From an uncultured Clostridia bacterium (GTDB lineage Bacteria > Bacillota > Clostridia > Christensenellales > UBA1242), in assembly GCA_934772045.1 (NCBI GenBank), contig CAKVMH010000002.1, positions 124,001-188,000 on the forward strand: a stretch of 64,000 nucleotides of DNA, read 5' to 3'. The notes under the pieces were generated by a model, which worked only from the letters and a program-made list of their open reading frames with translations, did not search any database and was not told the DNA's origin. Positions 41,618 through 50,752 of this stretch are shown piece after piece. Position 1 is the first letter of the stretch; each line of letters opens with the position of its first letter. Made by a program: the position numbers and the translations under genes.

Positions 41618-42342
41618 AAATTGACATTTTAACACTTTTCCCTGAAATGTTTGCACCATTAAAGGAAAGCATAATTAAGCGCGCAGTGGAAGACGAAAAG
41701 ATTGAAATTAACATCACAAACATACGCGATTATGCTTTGCCACCACACTTTAAGTGCGACGACATGCCATTTGGCGGTGGTGCTGGCATGGTTATGATGT
41801 GTGAGCCATTGTTTAAGGCAATTGAAGCGGTTAAAACTGACAATTGTTCAATTTTTTACCTTTCACCACGTGGGCAGGTTTTTAATCAAACCATGGCACG
41901 CCAGTTCGCCCAAATTGAGCATTTAATTTTAGTGTGTGGGCATTATGAAGGTGTCGACCAACGCGTTTTAGATTATTTTAATATTAAAGAACTTTCGATT
42001 GGCGATTTCGTGCTTACAGGCGGTGAATTGCCAGCAATGGTTGTTGCAGACGCTGTTATTCGCTTACTTCCAGGTGTTATTAGTGAAGACAGCACAGTTG
42101 AAGAAAGTTTTAGTGAGGTTGAACACGAAACAATAACAAAAAACGCAAAAGGCAAAAAAACAAAAACAACACAAAATTTAACATTGCTTGAATACAATCA
42201 ATACACACGCCCAGCAGATTTTAATGGTCTTAAAGTGCCAGAAGTGTTGTTAAGTGGTAATCACAAAAAGATTGCTGAATTTAGGCGTAATCAAGCAATT
42301 GAAATAACAAAGCGCAACCGCCCAGATTTATTAAAAAAATAA
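41614..42342 (+). CDS. trmD: tRNA (guanine-N1)-methyltransferase TrmD
   Basis: 242 residues. SPOUT knot protein: MKIDILTLFPEMF start, DMPFGGGAGMVM, LVCGHYEGVDQRV and the knot loop SIGDFVLTGGELPAM. The TRPADFNGLKVPEVLLSGNH part is conserved. A Lys/Thr-rich insertion (about 173-186, NAKGKKTKTT) is unusual but lies in a variable loop. It makes m1G37 in tRNA. Coupled to rimM. Its usual partner rplS is displaced 2.6 kb downstream by rbgA, rnhB, yraN and a YcxB gene. Confidence 0.97.
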   Translation: MKIDILTLFPEMFAPLKESIIKRAVEDEKIEINITNIRDYALPPHFKCDDMPFGGGAGMVMMCEPLFKAIEAVKTDNCSIFYLSPRGQVFNQTMARQFAQIEHLILVCGHYEGVDQRVLDYFNIKELSIGDFVLTGGELPAMVVADAVIRLLPGVISEDSTVEESFSEVEHETITKNAKGKKTKTTQNLTLLEYNQYTRPADFNGLKVPEVLLSGNHKKIAEFRRNQAIEITKRNRPDLLKK

Positions 42343-42384
42343 AGCGATTAATTTTTCGCTTCGTAAAAATTTTAAGGAGAAAAA

Positions 42385-43218
42385 ATGATTAACTGGTTCC
42401 CAGGGCATATGAATAAAACCCTCAAACAAATGCAAAACGACAGCAAATTGTGCGATTGTTTTGTGTATATTTTAGATGCACGTTGCCCAAATAGTTGCAT
42501 TAATCCAGAATTTGTTAAAGTGATTAAAGGTAAGCCTATCATTTATGTTTTAAACAAGGCAGATTTAGTGTCAAATGCCGACATTGAACGCTTTAAAAAA
42601 GTTTTTGCGGTGGAAGGCAATGCCTGCGTTAGCCTTAATGCCACAATTTCAGGCAATGCAAAAGTTATTGTTAACGCAATAAACGCAGTTTTCAAAGATA
42701 GGCAAGCACAAAACAAACTTAAAGGCGTCAATTTTATAACGCGTGCAATGGTTTTAGGTGTGCCAAACAGCGGGAAGTCGACAATCGTTAATAATTTATG
42801 CGGGCAAGGCAGGGCGGTGACTGGCAACAAAGCAGGTGTTACGCGCAGTAAACAATGGATAAAAGTTGGCGCAAATATTGAATTTTTGGATACACCGGGC
42901 GTTTTGCTTCCAAATTTTGACGACGAACAAAAGGCGTATAACCTGGCATTTGTAGGTTCTGTTAGAGATGACATTTTAAACATTATCGAAGTTTCATGCC
43001 AATTAGTTGGGCGTTTAATGCAAATTGACAGCAAGATTTTAGCAACAAAATATGGTGTGGATATATCAAATTATACACACAATATTGAATTACTTGAACG
43101 TATTGGCAAAAAACGCGGATGTATGATTAAAGGTGGCGAAATTGACTTAGAACGCACCGCAAAAATCTTGTTAACCGATTTCCGCGCAGGCAAACTTGGG
43201 AAAATTTGTTTGGAGTAA
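42385..43218 (+). CDS. rbgA: Ribosome biogenesis GTPase RbgA (YlqF)
   Basis: 277 residues. Starts INWFPGHMNKTLKQM, the RbgA signature. It is a circularly permuted GTPase: G4 NKAD (57-60) comes before G1 GVPNSGKS (125-132) and G3 DTPG (169-172). It assists late 50S assembly. AAGGAG lies before the ATG. The stop is two bases before the rnhB start. Confidence 0.97.
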   Translation: MINWFPGHMNKTLKQMQNDSKLCDCFVYILDARCPNSCINPEFVKVIKGKPIIYVLNKADLVSNADIERFKKVFAVEGNACVSLNATISGNAKVIVNAINAVFKDRQAQNKLKGVNFITRAMVLGVPNSGKSTIVNNLCGQGRAVTGNKAGVTRSKQWIKVGANIEFLDTPGVLLPNFDDEQKAYNLAFVGSVRDDILNIIEVSCQLVGRLMQIDSKILATKYGVDISNYTHNIELLERIGKKRGCMIKGGEIDLERTAKILLTDFRAGKLGKICLE

Positions 43219-43220
43219 AT

Positions 43221-43871
43221 ATGATAAACACAAAACAAATTTTTGATTACGATAAACAGTTTTTATCTAATGATGTTAAATACATTGCCGGCATTGATGA
43301 AGTTGGGCGTGGTCCACTGGCTGGGCCAGTTGTCACAGCATGCGTTGTTATGCCTTATGACGAAATGATAGACGGCGTGTTTGACAGCAAAAAAGTAACG
43401 GCAAAAAACCGTGCAAGATTGTATAACGAGATATTAGATAAGGCAATTTCAGTGTCGGTAAGCTTGGCAGACAATTTTCGCATTGATGCAATAAACATTT
43501 TAAATGCAACCAAAGAGTGTATGGCAGATTGCTTTAAAAACAGCAAAGTTAAGCCAGATTTGTTGCTTGTTGATGCAGTTAAACTGAACATTTGTGAAAA
43601 CGAAAAACCGATAATAAAAGGGGACGCAACAAGTTACGCCATAGCTTGCGCAAGCATTGTCGCCAAAGTGTATAGGGATAAATTGATGTATGAATACCAT
43701 AAACAGTTTCCACAATATGATTTCGAGCACAATGTTGGCTATGGCACTAAAAAACATGTTGAAGCCATTAAACAATATGGCATAACGCCCATACATCGCC
43801 TAAGTTTTTTAGGTAAAATAATAGGGGAAGAACAATGCAAAAAAATACATATGGAAAGATTGGCGAAATAA
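43221..43871 (+). CDS. rnhB: Ribonuclease HII
   Basis: 216 residues from the ATG at 43221 (TGGAG upstream), although the frame opens at a TTG 15 bases earlier. GIDEVGRGPLAGPVV carries the first catalytic Asp-Glu pair. DSKKVT, LLVDAVKL and KGDATSYAIACASIVAKVYRD give the rest of the active site. It removes ribonucleotides from DNA. The last 37 bases overlap yraN. Confidence 0.97.
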   Translation: MINTKQIFDYDKQFLSNDVKYIAGIDEVGRGPLAGPVVTACVVMPYDEMIDGVFDSKKVTAKNRARLYNEILDKAISVSVSLADNFRIDAINILNATKECMADCFKNSKVKPDLLLVDAVKLNICENEKPIIKGDATSYAIACASIVAKVYRDKLMYEYHKQFPQYDFEHNVGYGTKKHVEAIKQYGITPIHRLSFLGKIIGEEQCKKIHMERLAK

Positions 43872-44185
43872 TTGCAACCGACTATTTAAAAGCAAAAGGT
43901 TACAAAATAATTGCCAACAATTACAAAAATCCGCTGGGTGAGATTGACATAATTGCATGCGACAAAGATTATATTGTTTTTGTTGAAGTTAAAACGCGCA
44001 TATCGCGTGCTTTCGGTGACCCCACAGAAGCGGTTAACTACACAAAGCAAAATAAAATTCGTCAAGTGGCGACATTATACTTAAAACAACACCGCATGCT
44101 AGACACAAACTGTCGTTTTGATGTCGTGGCAGTTTTGGGGCAGGCTGGTGACAGCGACATTCGTCACATTGAAAATGCTTTTTAG
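43835..44185 (+). CDS. YraN family (UPF0102) endonuclease-like protein
   Basis: 116 residues. GKIGEIIATDYLKAKGYKIIANNYKNPLGEIDIIACDKDYIVFVEVKTR has the E...D...E-x-K pattern of the PD-(D/E)xK nuclease fold. The role is not well defined, though it is commonly found next to rnhB and comM, as here. AGGGGAAG lies before the ATG inside rnhB. Confidence 0.93.
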   Translation: MQKNTYGKIGEIIATDYLKAKGYKIIANNYKNPLGEIDIIACDKDYIVFVEVKTRISRAFGDPTEAVNYTKQNKIRQVATLYLKQHRMLDTNCRFDVVAVLGQAGDSDIRHIENAF

Positions 44186-44207
44186 CGTTAAAAAAGCAAT
44201 TATAATT

Positions 44208-44235
44208 TGACAAATTTTAACCATGTGCTATAATG
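44208..44235 (+). promoter_or_regulatory. Promoter of the YcxB-like gene
   Basis: TTGACA (44208-44213), 16 bases, TATAAT (44230-44235). Confidence 0.75.
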
Positions 44236-44312
44236 AATGTATTATGTTTATTTTTAATAGGCGAGATATTAAAAATCAAACTTTATTTAAGTTGCACTTT
44301 TAAAGGAGAATT

Positions 44313-44810
44313 ATGTTTAGTTGTGAAACAAAAATGACAAAAGATGTGTCAATAGAATTAATGCACCCAGTTAAAATTTGGGCAATTGTGCTCACTTCAA
44401 TCGGTGGTACAGGCGTGTTTATTTGGCTTGCTTCTGCAATCGCTTTTAAATATGAATTAAATTTATATTTCGGGCTTGTTTTTTGGCTGGCATTAGTCAT
44501 TGGCATAATGTATTTTGTGCTAATCGGTGTCACAAAAAGGAACAACGAAAAGACAGTAAATTCAGTTAACGAGTATGAGTTTTATGACGAATATTTCACA
44601 ATAAAATCCACGCAAGATGGTGAGGAGTTGGCAAATGTTAAAGCGTATTACAAGGCAATGTTGAAAGTAAGGGAATCAAAAAATTATATTTTCATCTACC
44701 CAAACAAAGCGTTGGCATACCCAGTTGCAAAAACAGCCCTTAGTGATGAAAATTTAACCACATTACGTAAAATTTTTAAACTTGAACCACCAAAAGGTCA
44801 AGACAAATAA
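44313..44810 (+). CDS. YcxB-like domain membrane protein
   Basis: 165 residues. Two hydrophobic helices (about 24-44 and 50-72) are followed by a soluble part with NEYEFYDEYFTIKS, VKAYYKAMLKVRESKNYIFIYPNKALAYPV and a short helix. This is the usual layout of the YcxB-like family, whose function is unknown. AAGGAG lies before the ATG. The gene has its own promoter and a strong terminator, and interrupts the trmD-rplS neighbourhood. Confidence 0.82.
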   Translation: MFSCETKMTKDVSIELMHPVKIWAIVLTSIGGTGVFIWLASAIAFKYELNLYFGLVFWLALVIGIMYFVLIGVTKRNNEKTVNSVNEYEFYDEYFTIKSTQDGEELANVKAYYKAMLKVRESKNYIFIYPNKALAYPVAKTALSDENLTTLRKIFKLEPPKGQDK

Positions 44811-44839
44811 TAAAAATTGTAAATTAATAGCCTAAAATG

Positions 44840-44880
44840 AAACAAATTTGCAAAAAACACTTGCAAGTTTGTTTTTTTTA
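44840..44880 (+). terminator. Strong terminator after the YcxB-like gene
   Basis: A 14-bp stem AAACAAATTTGCAA / TTGCAAGTTTGTTT (one G-T pair) with a 7-nt loop and a T run. The right arm doubles as the -35 of the rplS promoter. Confidence 0.9.
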
Positions 44881-44889
44881 TGTTAAACT
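44861..44889 (+). promoter_or_regulatory. rplS promoter overlapping the terminator
   Basis: TTGCAA (44861-44866), 17 bases, TAAACT (44884-44889). The spacing and -10 sequence equal those of the rpsB promoter. Confidence 0.5.
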
Positions 44890-44899
44890 CAAAAAGTTG

Positions 44900-44935
44900 T
44901 TGACAGTCCAATACCGACCAAGGCAAGAATGTCAA
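44900..44935 (+). promoter_or_regulatory. Possible rplS leader hairpin
   Basis: TTGACA (44900-44905) and TGTCAA (44930-44935) form an inverted repeat just before the ribosome site of rplS. Firmicutes often carry an L19 leader structure here, so it may be a feedback element. TTGACA alone is not followed by a suitable -10. Confidence 0.3.
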
Positions 44936-44950
44936 ATTTAGGAGGTAACT

Positions 44951-45295
44951 ATGAACATTATCGACCAAATCGAGAAAGAGCAATTACGCAATGATATCAC
45001 TCCTTTCAATATTGGTGACACTGTACGCGTTAGCGTAAAAGTCAAAGAGGGTGACAAGGAACGTATCCAAGCATACGAAGGCGTTGTAATTGCAAAAAAG
45101 GGCACAGGCGTGCGTGAAACATTCACAGTTCGTCGTGTATCTTTTGGCATTGGTGTTGAAAGGACTTTCCCACTCCACAGCCCACGTATTGACAAAATCG
45201 TGGTAACAAGGAAGGCAAAAGTTCGCCGTGCTAAAATCTATTATATTAGAGATCTTTCAGGTAAAGCCGCAAAAGTTAAAGAAGACAAGAGATAA
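44951..45295 (+). CDS. rplS: Ribosomal protein L19
   Basis: 114 residues. FNIGDTVRVSVKVKEGDKERIQAYEGVVIAKKGTGVRETFTVRRVSFGIGVERTFPLHSPRIDKI is the complete family core. A 50S protein at the subunit interface. The ribosome site is AGGAGG. The terminator hairpin begins inside the last codons. Confidence 0.98.
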   Translation: MNIIDQIEKEQLRNDITPFNIGDTVRVSVKVKEGDKERIQAYEGVVIAKKGTGVRETFTVRRVSFGIGVERTFPLHSPRIDKIVVTRKAKVRRAKIYYIRDLSGKAAKVKEDKR

Positions 45296-45312
45296 TCTGT
45301 CTTCTTTTTTGT
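45278..45312 (+). terminator. Terminator overlapping the end of rplS
   Basis: AAAGAAGACA / TGTCTTCTTT with a 10-nt loop that contains part of the stop codon region, then Ts. Confidence 0.85.
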
Positions 45313-45462
45313 ATCGCTAAAAACAAGCAATTTTGCATGCAGGCACAAAATAAATTAATTTTTAGCAACACAAAAGATGTTTCGTTATGGTTTTTTCTGT
45401 AAACATTTTTAATTGATAGATTTTTGCTCTAACAAAATTTGTTCAAATTAAAGGAGAAAATT

Positions 45463-45960
45463 ATGGATCTTAAAATTTCAGCTGAAAATCAAAAATTTAA
45501 AGTAAGGGTGGCTGGCATGATTATTCACAACGGCAAACTGCTTGCTTGTAGGATAATGAACAACAAATTTTATTGCCTTCCAGGTGGGCATTGTCATTTA
45601 TATGAAACTAGCCAAAATGCAATGTTGCGAGAGATGAAGGAAGAAACAGGCATTGACGTAAAAATAGATGAATTATCTGCATTTATTGAAAATTTGTTTA
45701 TTTCAGAAAAGGGTGAAAGGTTTCACGAACTTTGTTACATTTACAGGCTTACACCAAAAAATTTACCAGATGAAAAGGCAAAAGATTGGAGCGTTGTTGA
45801 ACTAGATGACGGCATAAATAAAAACCTTGATTTTAAATGGATAGATTTAGACAAAATCAAAGACTGCGACATCCGTCCATCAGCAATTAAACAGATAATA
45901 AATAAAAAAGGCATTAACCATATTCAAATAATCAATGAGCATGTTGAATTTTTGAATTAA
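45463..45960 (+). CDS. NUDIX hydrolase
   Basis: 165 residues from the ATG at 45463 (AAGGAG upstream). The frame is open from a TTG at 45439, which contains the ribosome site itself. The Nudix box GGHCHLYETSQNAMLREMKEETGI (about 42-65) keeps the catalytic REMKEETG core. E-to-E spacing is normal. The substrate is unknown. It differs clearly from the NUDIX protein at 36299 and is probably monocistronic. Confidence 0.92.
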   Translation: MDLKISAENQKFKVRVAGMIIHNGKLLACRIMNNKFYCLPGGHCHLYETSQNAMLREMKEETGIDVKIDELSAFIENLFISEKGERFHELCYIYRLTPKNLPDEKAKDWSVVELDDGINKNLDFKWIDLDKIKDCDIRPSAIKQIINKKGINHIQIINEHVEFLN

Positions 45961-46003
45961 ACTTCCACTTTTGTACAAATTCAAACATTTGTTCTACTTT
46001 TGT

Positions 46004-46033
46004 TTGACATCTTTTACCAAAATTTGGTATCAT
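46004..46033 (+). promoter_or_regulatory. comM promoter containing a palindrome in its spacer
   Basis: TTGACA (46004-46009), 18 bases, TATCAT (46028-46033). The 15-bp palindrome TACCAAAATTTGGTA (46015-46029) fills the spacer and touches the -10, a place where a repressor would block transcription. A copy of the octamer ACTTTTGT occurs at 45967 and again at 45996. Confidence 0.55.
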
Positions 46034-46053
46034 GCAATTTATAAGGAGTAATC

Positions 46054-47586
46054 ATGCTTGCAAAGATATTATCATTCGGTTTAACGGGCATAACAGGATA
46101 TCCTGTTGAAATTGAATTAGACATAAATGCTGGTTTGCCAGGTTACGATGTGGTTGGCCTTGCCGACACTGCTATTAAGGAAAGTAAAGAAAGGGTGAAG
46201 TCTGCAATCAAAAACAGTACATATAATTATCCCATTAACAAGGTTATCATAAACTTAGCACCAGCAGACACAAAAAAGGAAGGCAGTATGTACGACCTTC
46301 CCATTGCGCTAGCCATGCTAATTGCACAAGAGATTTTGCCACAAAAATCGATTGATAAATTCATTGTGCTTGGCGAACTTAGTTTAGATGGTGAAATCCG
46401 TAAACTTAACGGCATTTTACCTATGCTTATCAGCGCAAAACAAATGGGTTACACAAAGTTTATTATACCAGCAGACAACGCAATGGAAGCATCGTTTATT
46501 GATGAAATAAGCATTTATCCAGTTAAGACACTTAAACAAACTGTGGACTTTTTAAAAGGTGAAATTACAATTGAGCCAACAGAAAGCAAAACTTTTGAAT
46601 CCGCGTTAAAGGAGCATGATTTTAAACACGATTTTGCATATGTAAAAGGGCAAGTGAGTGCCAAACGCGCAATGGAAATTGCGGCTGCAGGTGGGCATAA
46701 TATTTTGTTAATCGGTCCCCCTGGTGCTGGTAAAACCATGCTTGCAAAATGTTTCCCATCAATTTTGCCAGATTTAACATTTGAAGAAAGTTTGGAGGTG
46801 ACAAAAATTCACAGTGTTGCAGGCGTGCTGGATGCAAGAAAAGGTATAGTTGTCGAACGTCCTTTTAGGAGCCCACACCACACAGCAACATTAATCGCAC
46901 TCACAGGTGGCGGTTTGAAAGCAAAACCGGGTGAAATCAGTTTGGCACACAATGGCGTTTTATTTTTAGATGAAATGCCAGAGTATAACCGCAACACAAT
47001 TGAAACTTTGCGCCAGCCAATGGAAGATGGGTATATAACCGTGGCAAGGAATTCAATGACAGTGCAATACCCAGCGAATTTCATTCTTGTTGCCAGCATG
47101 AACCCATGCCCATGCGGATATTACGGAAGTACGACGCATGAATGTAAATGCTCGCCAGCAAGTATACATAAATATTTGTCAAAAATCAGTGGCCCTTTAA
47201 TGGATCGTATTGACTTACATATTGAAGTTGATAGCGTTAATTATGAAGACCTGACAACCAGCAGGCTTGAAGAACCAAGCAGTGAAATTAAAAAGCGTGT
47301 AAATAATGCGCGTAAAATTCAGTTGGAACGCTTTAAAGGAAGTAAAATTTACTCTAACAGCAAAATGAATGAAAAGGAGTTTAATAAGTTTTGCGCATTG
47401 GATAAAGAATGTGCGGACTTGCTTGAACATGCTTTTAATAAATTGAATTTATCCGCACGCGCGTACAACAGAATTTTGAAAGTGGCACGCACAATTGCCG
47501 ACCTTGACGGTAAGTCAAACATTGAAAAAGCACATATTTTAGAAGCGATACAATATCGCTCGTTAGACAAAAAGTACACAGTTTAA
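46054..47586 (+). CDS. comM: ComM/YifB family Mg-chelatase-like AAA+ ATPase
   Basis: 510 residues. An N-terminal Lon-like fold (about 1-165) comes first, then Walker A GPPGAGKT (221-228), HTATLIALTGGG, a FLDEMPEYNRNTIETLRQPMEDG Walker B segment, the MNPCPCGYYG zinc-like motif and a C-terminal Mg_chelatase_C domain. In naturally competent bacteria ComM is a helicase that extends integration of single-stranded DNA. It is followed by dprA, so this pair points to DNA uptake or recombination. AAGGAG precedes the ATG. Confidence 0.95.
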   Translation: MLAKILSFGLTGITGYPVEIELDINAGLPGYDVVGLADTAIKESKERVKSAIKNSTYNYPINKVIINLAPADTKKEGSMYDLPIALAMLIAQEILPQKSIDKFIVLGELSLDGEIRKLNGILPMLISAKQMGYTKFIIPADNAMEASFIDEISIYPVKTLKQTVDFLKGEITIEPTESKTFESALKEHDFKHDFAYVKGQVSAKRAMEIAAAGGHNILLIGPPGAGKTMLAKCFPSILPDLTFEESLEVTKIHSVAGVLDARKGIVVERPFRSPHHTATLIALTGGGLKAKPGEISLAHNGVLFLDEMPEYNRNTIETLRQPMEDGYITVARNSMTVQYPANFILVASMNPCPCGYYGSTTHECKCSPASIHKYLSKISGPLMDRIDLHIEVDSVNYEDLTTSRLEEPSSEIKKRVNNARKIQLERFKGSKIYSNSKMNEKEFNKFCALDKECADLLEHAFNKLNLSARAYNRILKVARTIADLDGKSNIEKAHILEAIQYRSLDKKYTV

Positions 47587-47588
47587 TT

Positions 47589-48668
47589 ATGACAATAGAC
47601 GATAAAAATATTATTTGGTTGGACATGTTTCCAACATTATCATACAATAAAAAGAAAAGGTTGCTTGATATATTCCCAAAAGGGCAAGATATCAAGTTAT
47701 CTTTTTTAAGCAATTCACAAGTGCAAAACATTGTCAGTGCTGATGAATATACCAAAATGTCAAATTGTTTGGACGAAATTGCATTTAATGAAACAATAAC
47801 GTCTTTTGAAGATGAGGGCATACAATTTGTCACCATTTATGATTCGCGATACCCACAGCAGTTGAAGGAAATTGATGACCCACCATTATGTTTGTATTGC
47901 ATGGGCAATTTGCAACTTTTGAACGCTCCTTGCGTTGGCGTGGTGGGGAGCCGTAAACCAACCGATTATGGCATTGTAACTACAAAGGAATTTAGTAAAG
48001 AACTTTGTAACGCTGGTTTAACAATCGTTTCAGGCATGGCAGTGGGTGTTGATAGTTTAGCACATAAAACCACGCTTGAAAACAATGGCTCAACAATCGC
48101 TGTGTTGGGTGGCGGTTTTCACCATATTTACCCAGCAGTTAATCATGGGCTTTTCAGGGAACTTATCCAAAACAATTTAGTCGTAACCGAAGTTAGCCCA
48201 AACAACCACGCCGAAACATTTTTGTTTAGGTTGCGCAACAGGATTATTGCAGGTTTAAGCCGTGCAGTTTTGGTAACTGAAGCAGCAGAGCAAAGCGGGT
48301 CACTTACAACCTGTCATTATGCAACCAAATTTAACCGCACAGTTTTTGCATTGCCAGGCAAGATTAATGCGCCTTATTCTAAGGGGTGTAATTTGCTTAT
48401 AAAACAGGGTGAAGCAGTTATCGCATTGACACCAGAAGATATTTTATCTAGCTTAAACATTAATTTAGAAAAGCAAAAAAAGCCAGCAATTCAACTTGAC
48501 ATGAAACAGCAAATTGTTATAGATTATATTCAGTTTGAGAAAAAAACTTTTCAAGAAATTGTGGACTATACACACATTCAACCAAGCGAACTCAACTCAA
48601 TTTTGCTTGAAATGGAACTTGACGGTTTGGTGTATAAACTTGCAAACAACAGTTATATAATGGCATAG
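47589..48668 (+). CDS. dprA: DNA processing protein DprA
   Basis: 359 residues. The Rossmann core has VGVVGSRKPTDYG, SGMAVGVDSLAHKTTLENNGSTIAVLGGG and RFRLRNRIIAGLS-like FRLRNRIIAGL. A C-terminal winged helix (about 305-359) is present. DprA loads RecA on incoming single-stranded DNA. It starts two bases after the comM stop and is followed by topA, as in Bacillus. Confidence 0.96.
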   Translation: MTIDDKNIIWLDMFPTLSYNKKKRLLDIFPKGQDIKLSFLSNSQVQNIVSADEYTKMSNCLDEIAFNETITSFEDEGIQFVTIYDSRYPQQLKEIDDPPLCLYCMGNLQLLNAPCVGVVGSRKPTDYGIVTTKEFSKELCNAGLTIVSGMAVGVDSLAHKTTLENNGSTIAVLGGGFHHIYPAVNHGLFRELIQNNLVVTEVSPNNHAETFLFRLRNRIIAGLSRAVLVTEAAEQSGSLTTCHYATKFNRTVFALPGKINAPYSKGCNLLIKQGEAVIALTPEDILSSLNINLEKQKKPAIQLDMKQQIVIDYIQFEKKTFQEIVDYTHIQPSELNSILLEMELDGLVYKLANNSYIMA

Positions 48669-48676
48669 GAGATTTG

Positions 48677-50752
48677 ATGAAATTAGTATTAATAGAAGGT
48701 CCTGGTAAGCGCGACAGTATCAAAAAATATTTGGGTGATGAATATGTCGTTTTTCCAACAAAAGGTCATGTGCGTGATTTGCCTGCAAAAAGTTTTGCAA
48801 TTGATTTGAACAATAATTATGAACCTACATATGAAATTATCCCTGAAAAAAAGGCACTTGTTGCTGAACTGAAACGTTTGGCAAGCAAAGCAGATGCTGT
48901 ATATCTAGCAACCGACCCTGATAGGGAAGGGGAAGCAATCGCCTGGCATTTGGCAACAATTTTAGGTTTAGATAAAGACGCATTAGTGCGCACAGCATTC
49001 AATGAAATCAGTAAAAAAGTGGTTAATGAAAGCATTTTAAACCCAAAGCCACTTAATTATGATTTAATCAACGCACAGCAAGGTCGCCGTGTGTTAGATA
49101 GGATAATGGGTTATCAATTAAGCCCACTATTAAGTCGTAAAATTCGCGGTAAATTATCTGCCGGTCGTGTGCAATCGGTTACACTTAAATTGATTGTTGA
49201 CCGCGAAAGGGCAATACAAAACTTTGTGCCAGTTGAATACTGGAATATTTTTGCCAACCTTAAAAAGGGTGAACAAATTTTTAAATCTGAACTTGTGCAG
49301 TATAAGGACAAAAAGTTTGAAGTTCCAAACAAAGAAATGGCCGACAAAGTGTTAAGCGAAATTGAAAATGCGGATTTTGTTGTAAAATCTGTTGACCGCA
49401 AAGTGACATACAGCAAACCATTGCCACCATACACAACAAGCACCTTGCAACAAGATGCAATTAAAAAGTTAAAAATGAATTCCGGCAGTTACACAAAATG
49501 CGCACAAGCATTGTACGAAGGTGTTATGATAGCTGGCGAAGGCAGAACCGCGCTCGTTACATATATCCGTACTGACTCCACTCGTGTTAGTGTCGACGCT
49601 CAATTTGCAGCAAAGGACTACATTTTAAATAACTATGGCGCAAAATATCACCCAGGCAAATTTAATGAATTTACCACTAAAAATAATGTTCAAGATGCGC
49701 ACGAAGCCATTCGTCCAATTAACTTAAAATATACGCCAGAATACTTAAAGGGTAAAGTTGACGAAACATACCTTAAACTTTACACTTTGGTTTTCAAGCG
49801 CTTTATTGCCAGCCAAATGAGTTTTGCACAGTACGACAGCCTTACTGTCGATGTTTTGGCAAACGATTACAAATTCCGTTCATCTGGCAAGGCGTTGATT
49901 TTTGATGGCTACACAAAAGTTTATAAACTGCAAGACGACGACAAAAACGGCATCAATATTCCAGATTTAGTTGAAGGCGAAAAGGTTCTAAAGGAAAATT
50001 TGGTTAGTGAACAAAAATTCACAAAACCACCTGTTCGTTTTGCGGAAGACACCATAATTAAGGAAATGGAAGTGCAAGGTATAGGTCGTCCTGCAACATA
50101 TGCTTCAACAATTTCAACCTTGTTTAACCGCGATTATATTAAAACTGAAAAGAAATATTTGGTTCCAACCGAACTTGGCATAAAAGTTACTGAATATTTG
50201 GAAGAATACTTTAAAAATGTGATGAACATCAAATTTACCGCTGAAATGGAAAAGCAACTTGATGATGTTGAACTTGGCAAAATTAAATGGCAACAAATTG
50301 TTGATGAATTTTATAAAGATTTCAAACAGCACATGGAATATGCCAGCACTCAACTTGGCGTAAACATGCCAAAAGCGGAGCCGGTTCCAAGCGACATTAA
50401 ATGCGACAAATGTGGTTCAATGATGGTTTACCGTGAAGGTAAATTCGGCAAATTCCTTGCATGTTCAAATTTCCCACAATGCAAAAACACACGCAACATA
50501 AATGAACCAGAAATAAAGGTTGAAGAAACAGGCATTTGTCCAAAATGTGGTGGTGTTGTAAGCGCGAAATATAGTAAACGCGGTAAATTATTCTTTGGTT
50601 GCAACAATTATCCAAAGTGCGATTTTATTTCATGGGATTTACCATTGAGTGAAAAATGCCCAAAATGCGGTGGCAAATTGGTTAAGCGCTTCAACAAAAA
50701 TAAGGTTACAGTTTTGTGCACTGAAAAGGGTTGCAACTATGTTAAAGATTAA
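48677..50752 (+). CDS. topA: DNA topoisomerase I
   Basis: 691 residues from the ATG at 48677. A TTG three bases upstream is possible, but AGGAG spacing favours the ATG. Toprim domain LVLIEGPGKRDSIKKYLG (usually VIVESPxK; the GPGK variant is unusual) with ATDPDREGEAIAWHL. Catalytic tyrosine is in TYIRTDSTRV (about residue 296). Three C-terminal C4 zinc motifs follow (CDKCGS, CPKCGG, CPKCGG). It relaxes negative supercoils. Its end overlaps trmFO by 14 bases. Confidence 0.97.
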   Translation: MKLVLIEGPGKRDSIKKYLGDEYVVFPTKGHVRDLPAKSFAIDLNNNYEPTYEIIPEKKALVAELKRLASKADAVYLATDPDREGEAIAWHLATILGLDKDALVRTAFNEISKKVVNESILNPKPLNYDLINAQQGRRVLDRIMGYQLSPLLSRKIRGKLSAGRVQSVTLKLIVDRERAIQNFVPVEYWNIFANLKKGEQIFKSELVQYKDKKFEVPNKEMADKVLSEIENADFVVKSVDRKVTYSKPLPPYTTSTLQQDAIKKLKMNSGSYTKCAQALYEGVMIAGEGRTALVTYIRTDSTRVSVDAQFAAKDYILNNYGAKYHPGKFNEFTTKNNVQDAHEAIRPINLKYTPEYLKGKVDETYLKLYTLVFKRFIASQMSFAQYDSLTVDVLANDYKFRSSGKALIFDGYTKVYKLQDDDKNGINIPDLVEGEKVLKENLVSEQKFTKPPVRFAEDTIIKEMEVQGIGRPATYASTISTLFNRDYIKTEKKYLVPTELGIKVTEYLEEYFKNVMNIKFTAEMEKQLDDVELGKIKWQQIVDEFYKDFKQHMEYASTQLGVNMPKAEPVPSDIKCDKCGSMMVYREGKFGKFLACSNFPQCKNTRNINEPEIKVEETGICPKCGGVVSAKYSKRGKLFFGCNNYPKCDFISWDLPLSEKCPKCGGKLVKRFNKNKVTVLCTEKGCNYVKD

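Noticed and set aside
44900..44935. TTGACA before rplS taken as its -35
   Set aside because: No -10-like hexamer lies 16-18 bases on. The TTGCAA/TAAACT pair upstream fits better, and the TTGACA is paired with TGTCAA as a possible leader hairpin.
45982..45995. CAAACATTTGTTCT upstream of comM resembles a Gram-positive LexA box
   Set aside because: It has three differences from the CGAACRNRYGTTYC consensus, one in the critical left half site, and no SOS gene is obvious. Too weak to call.
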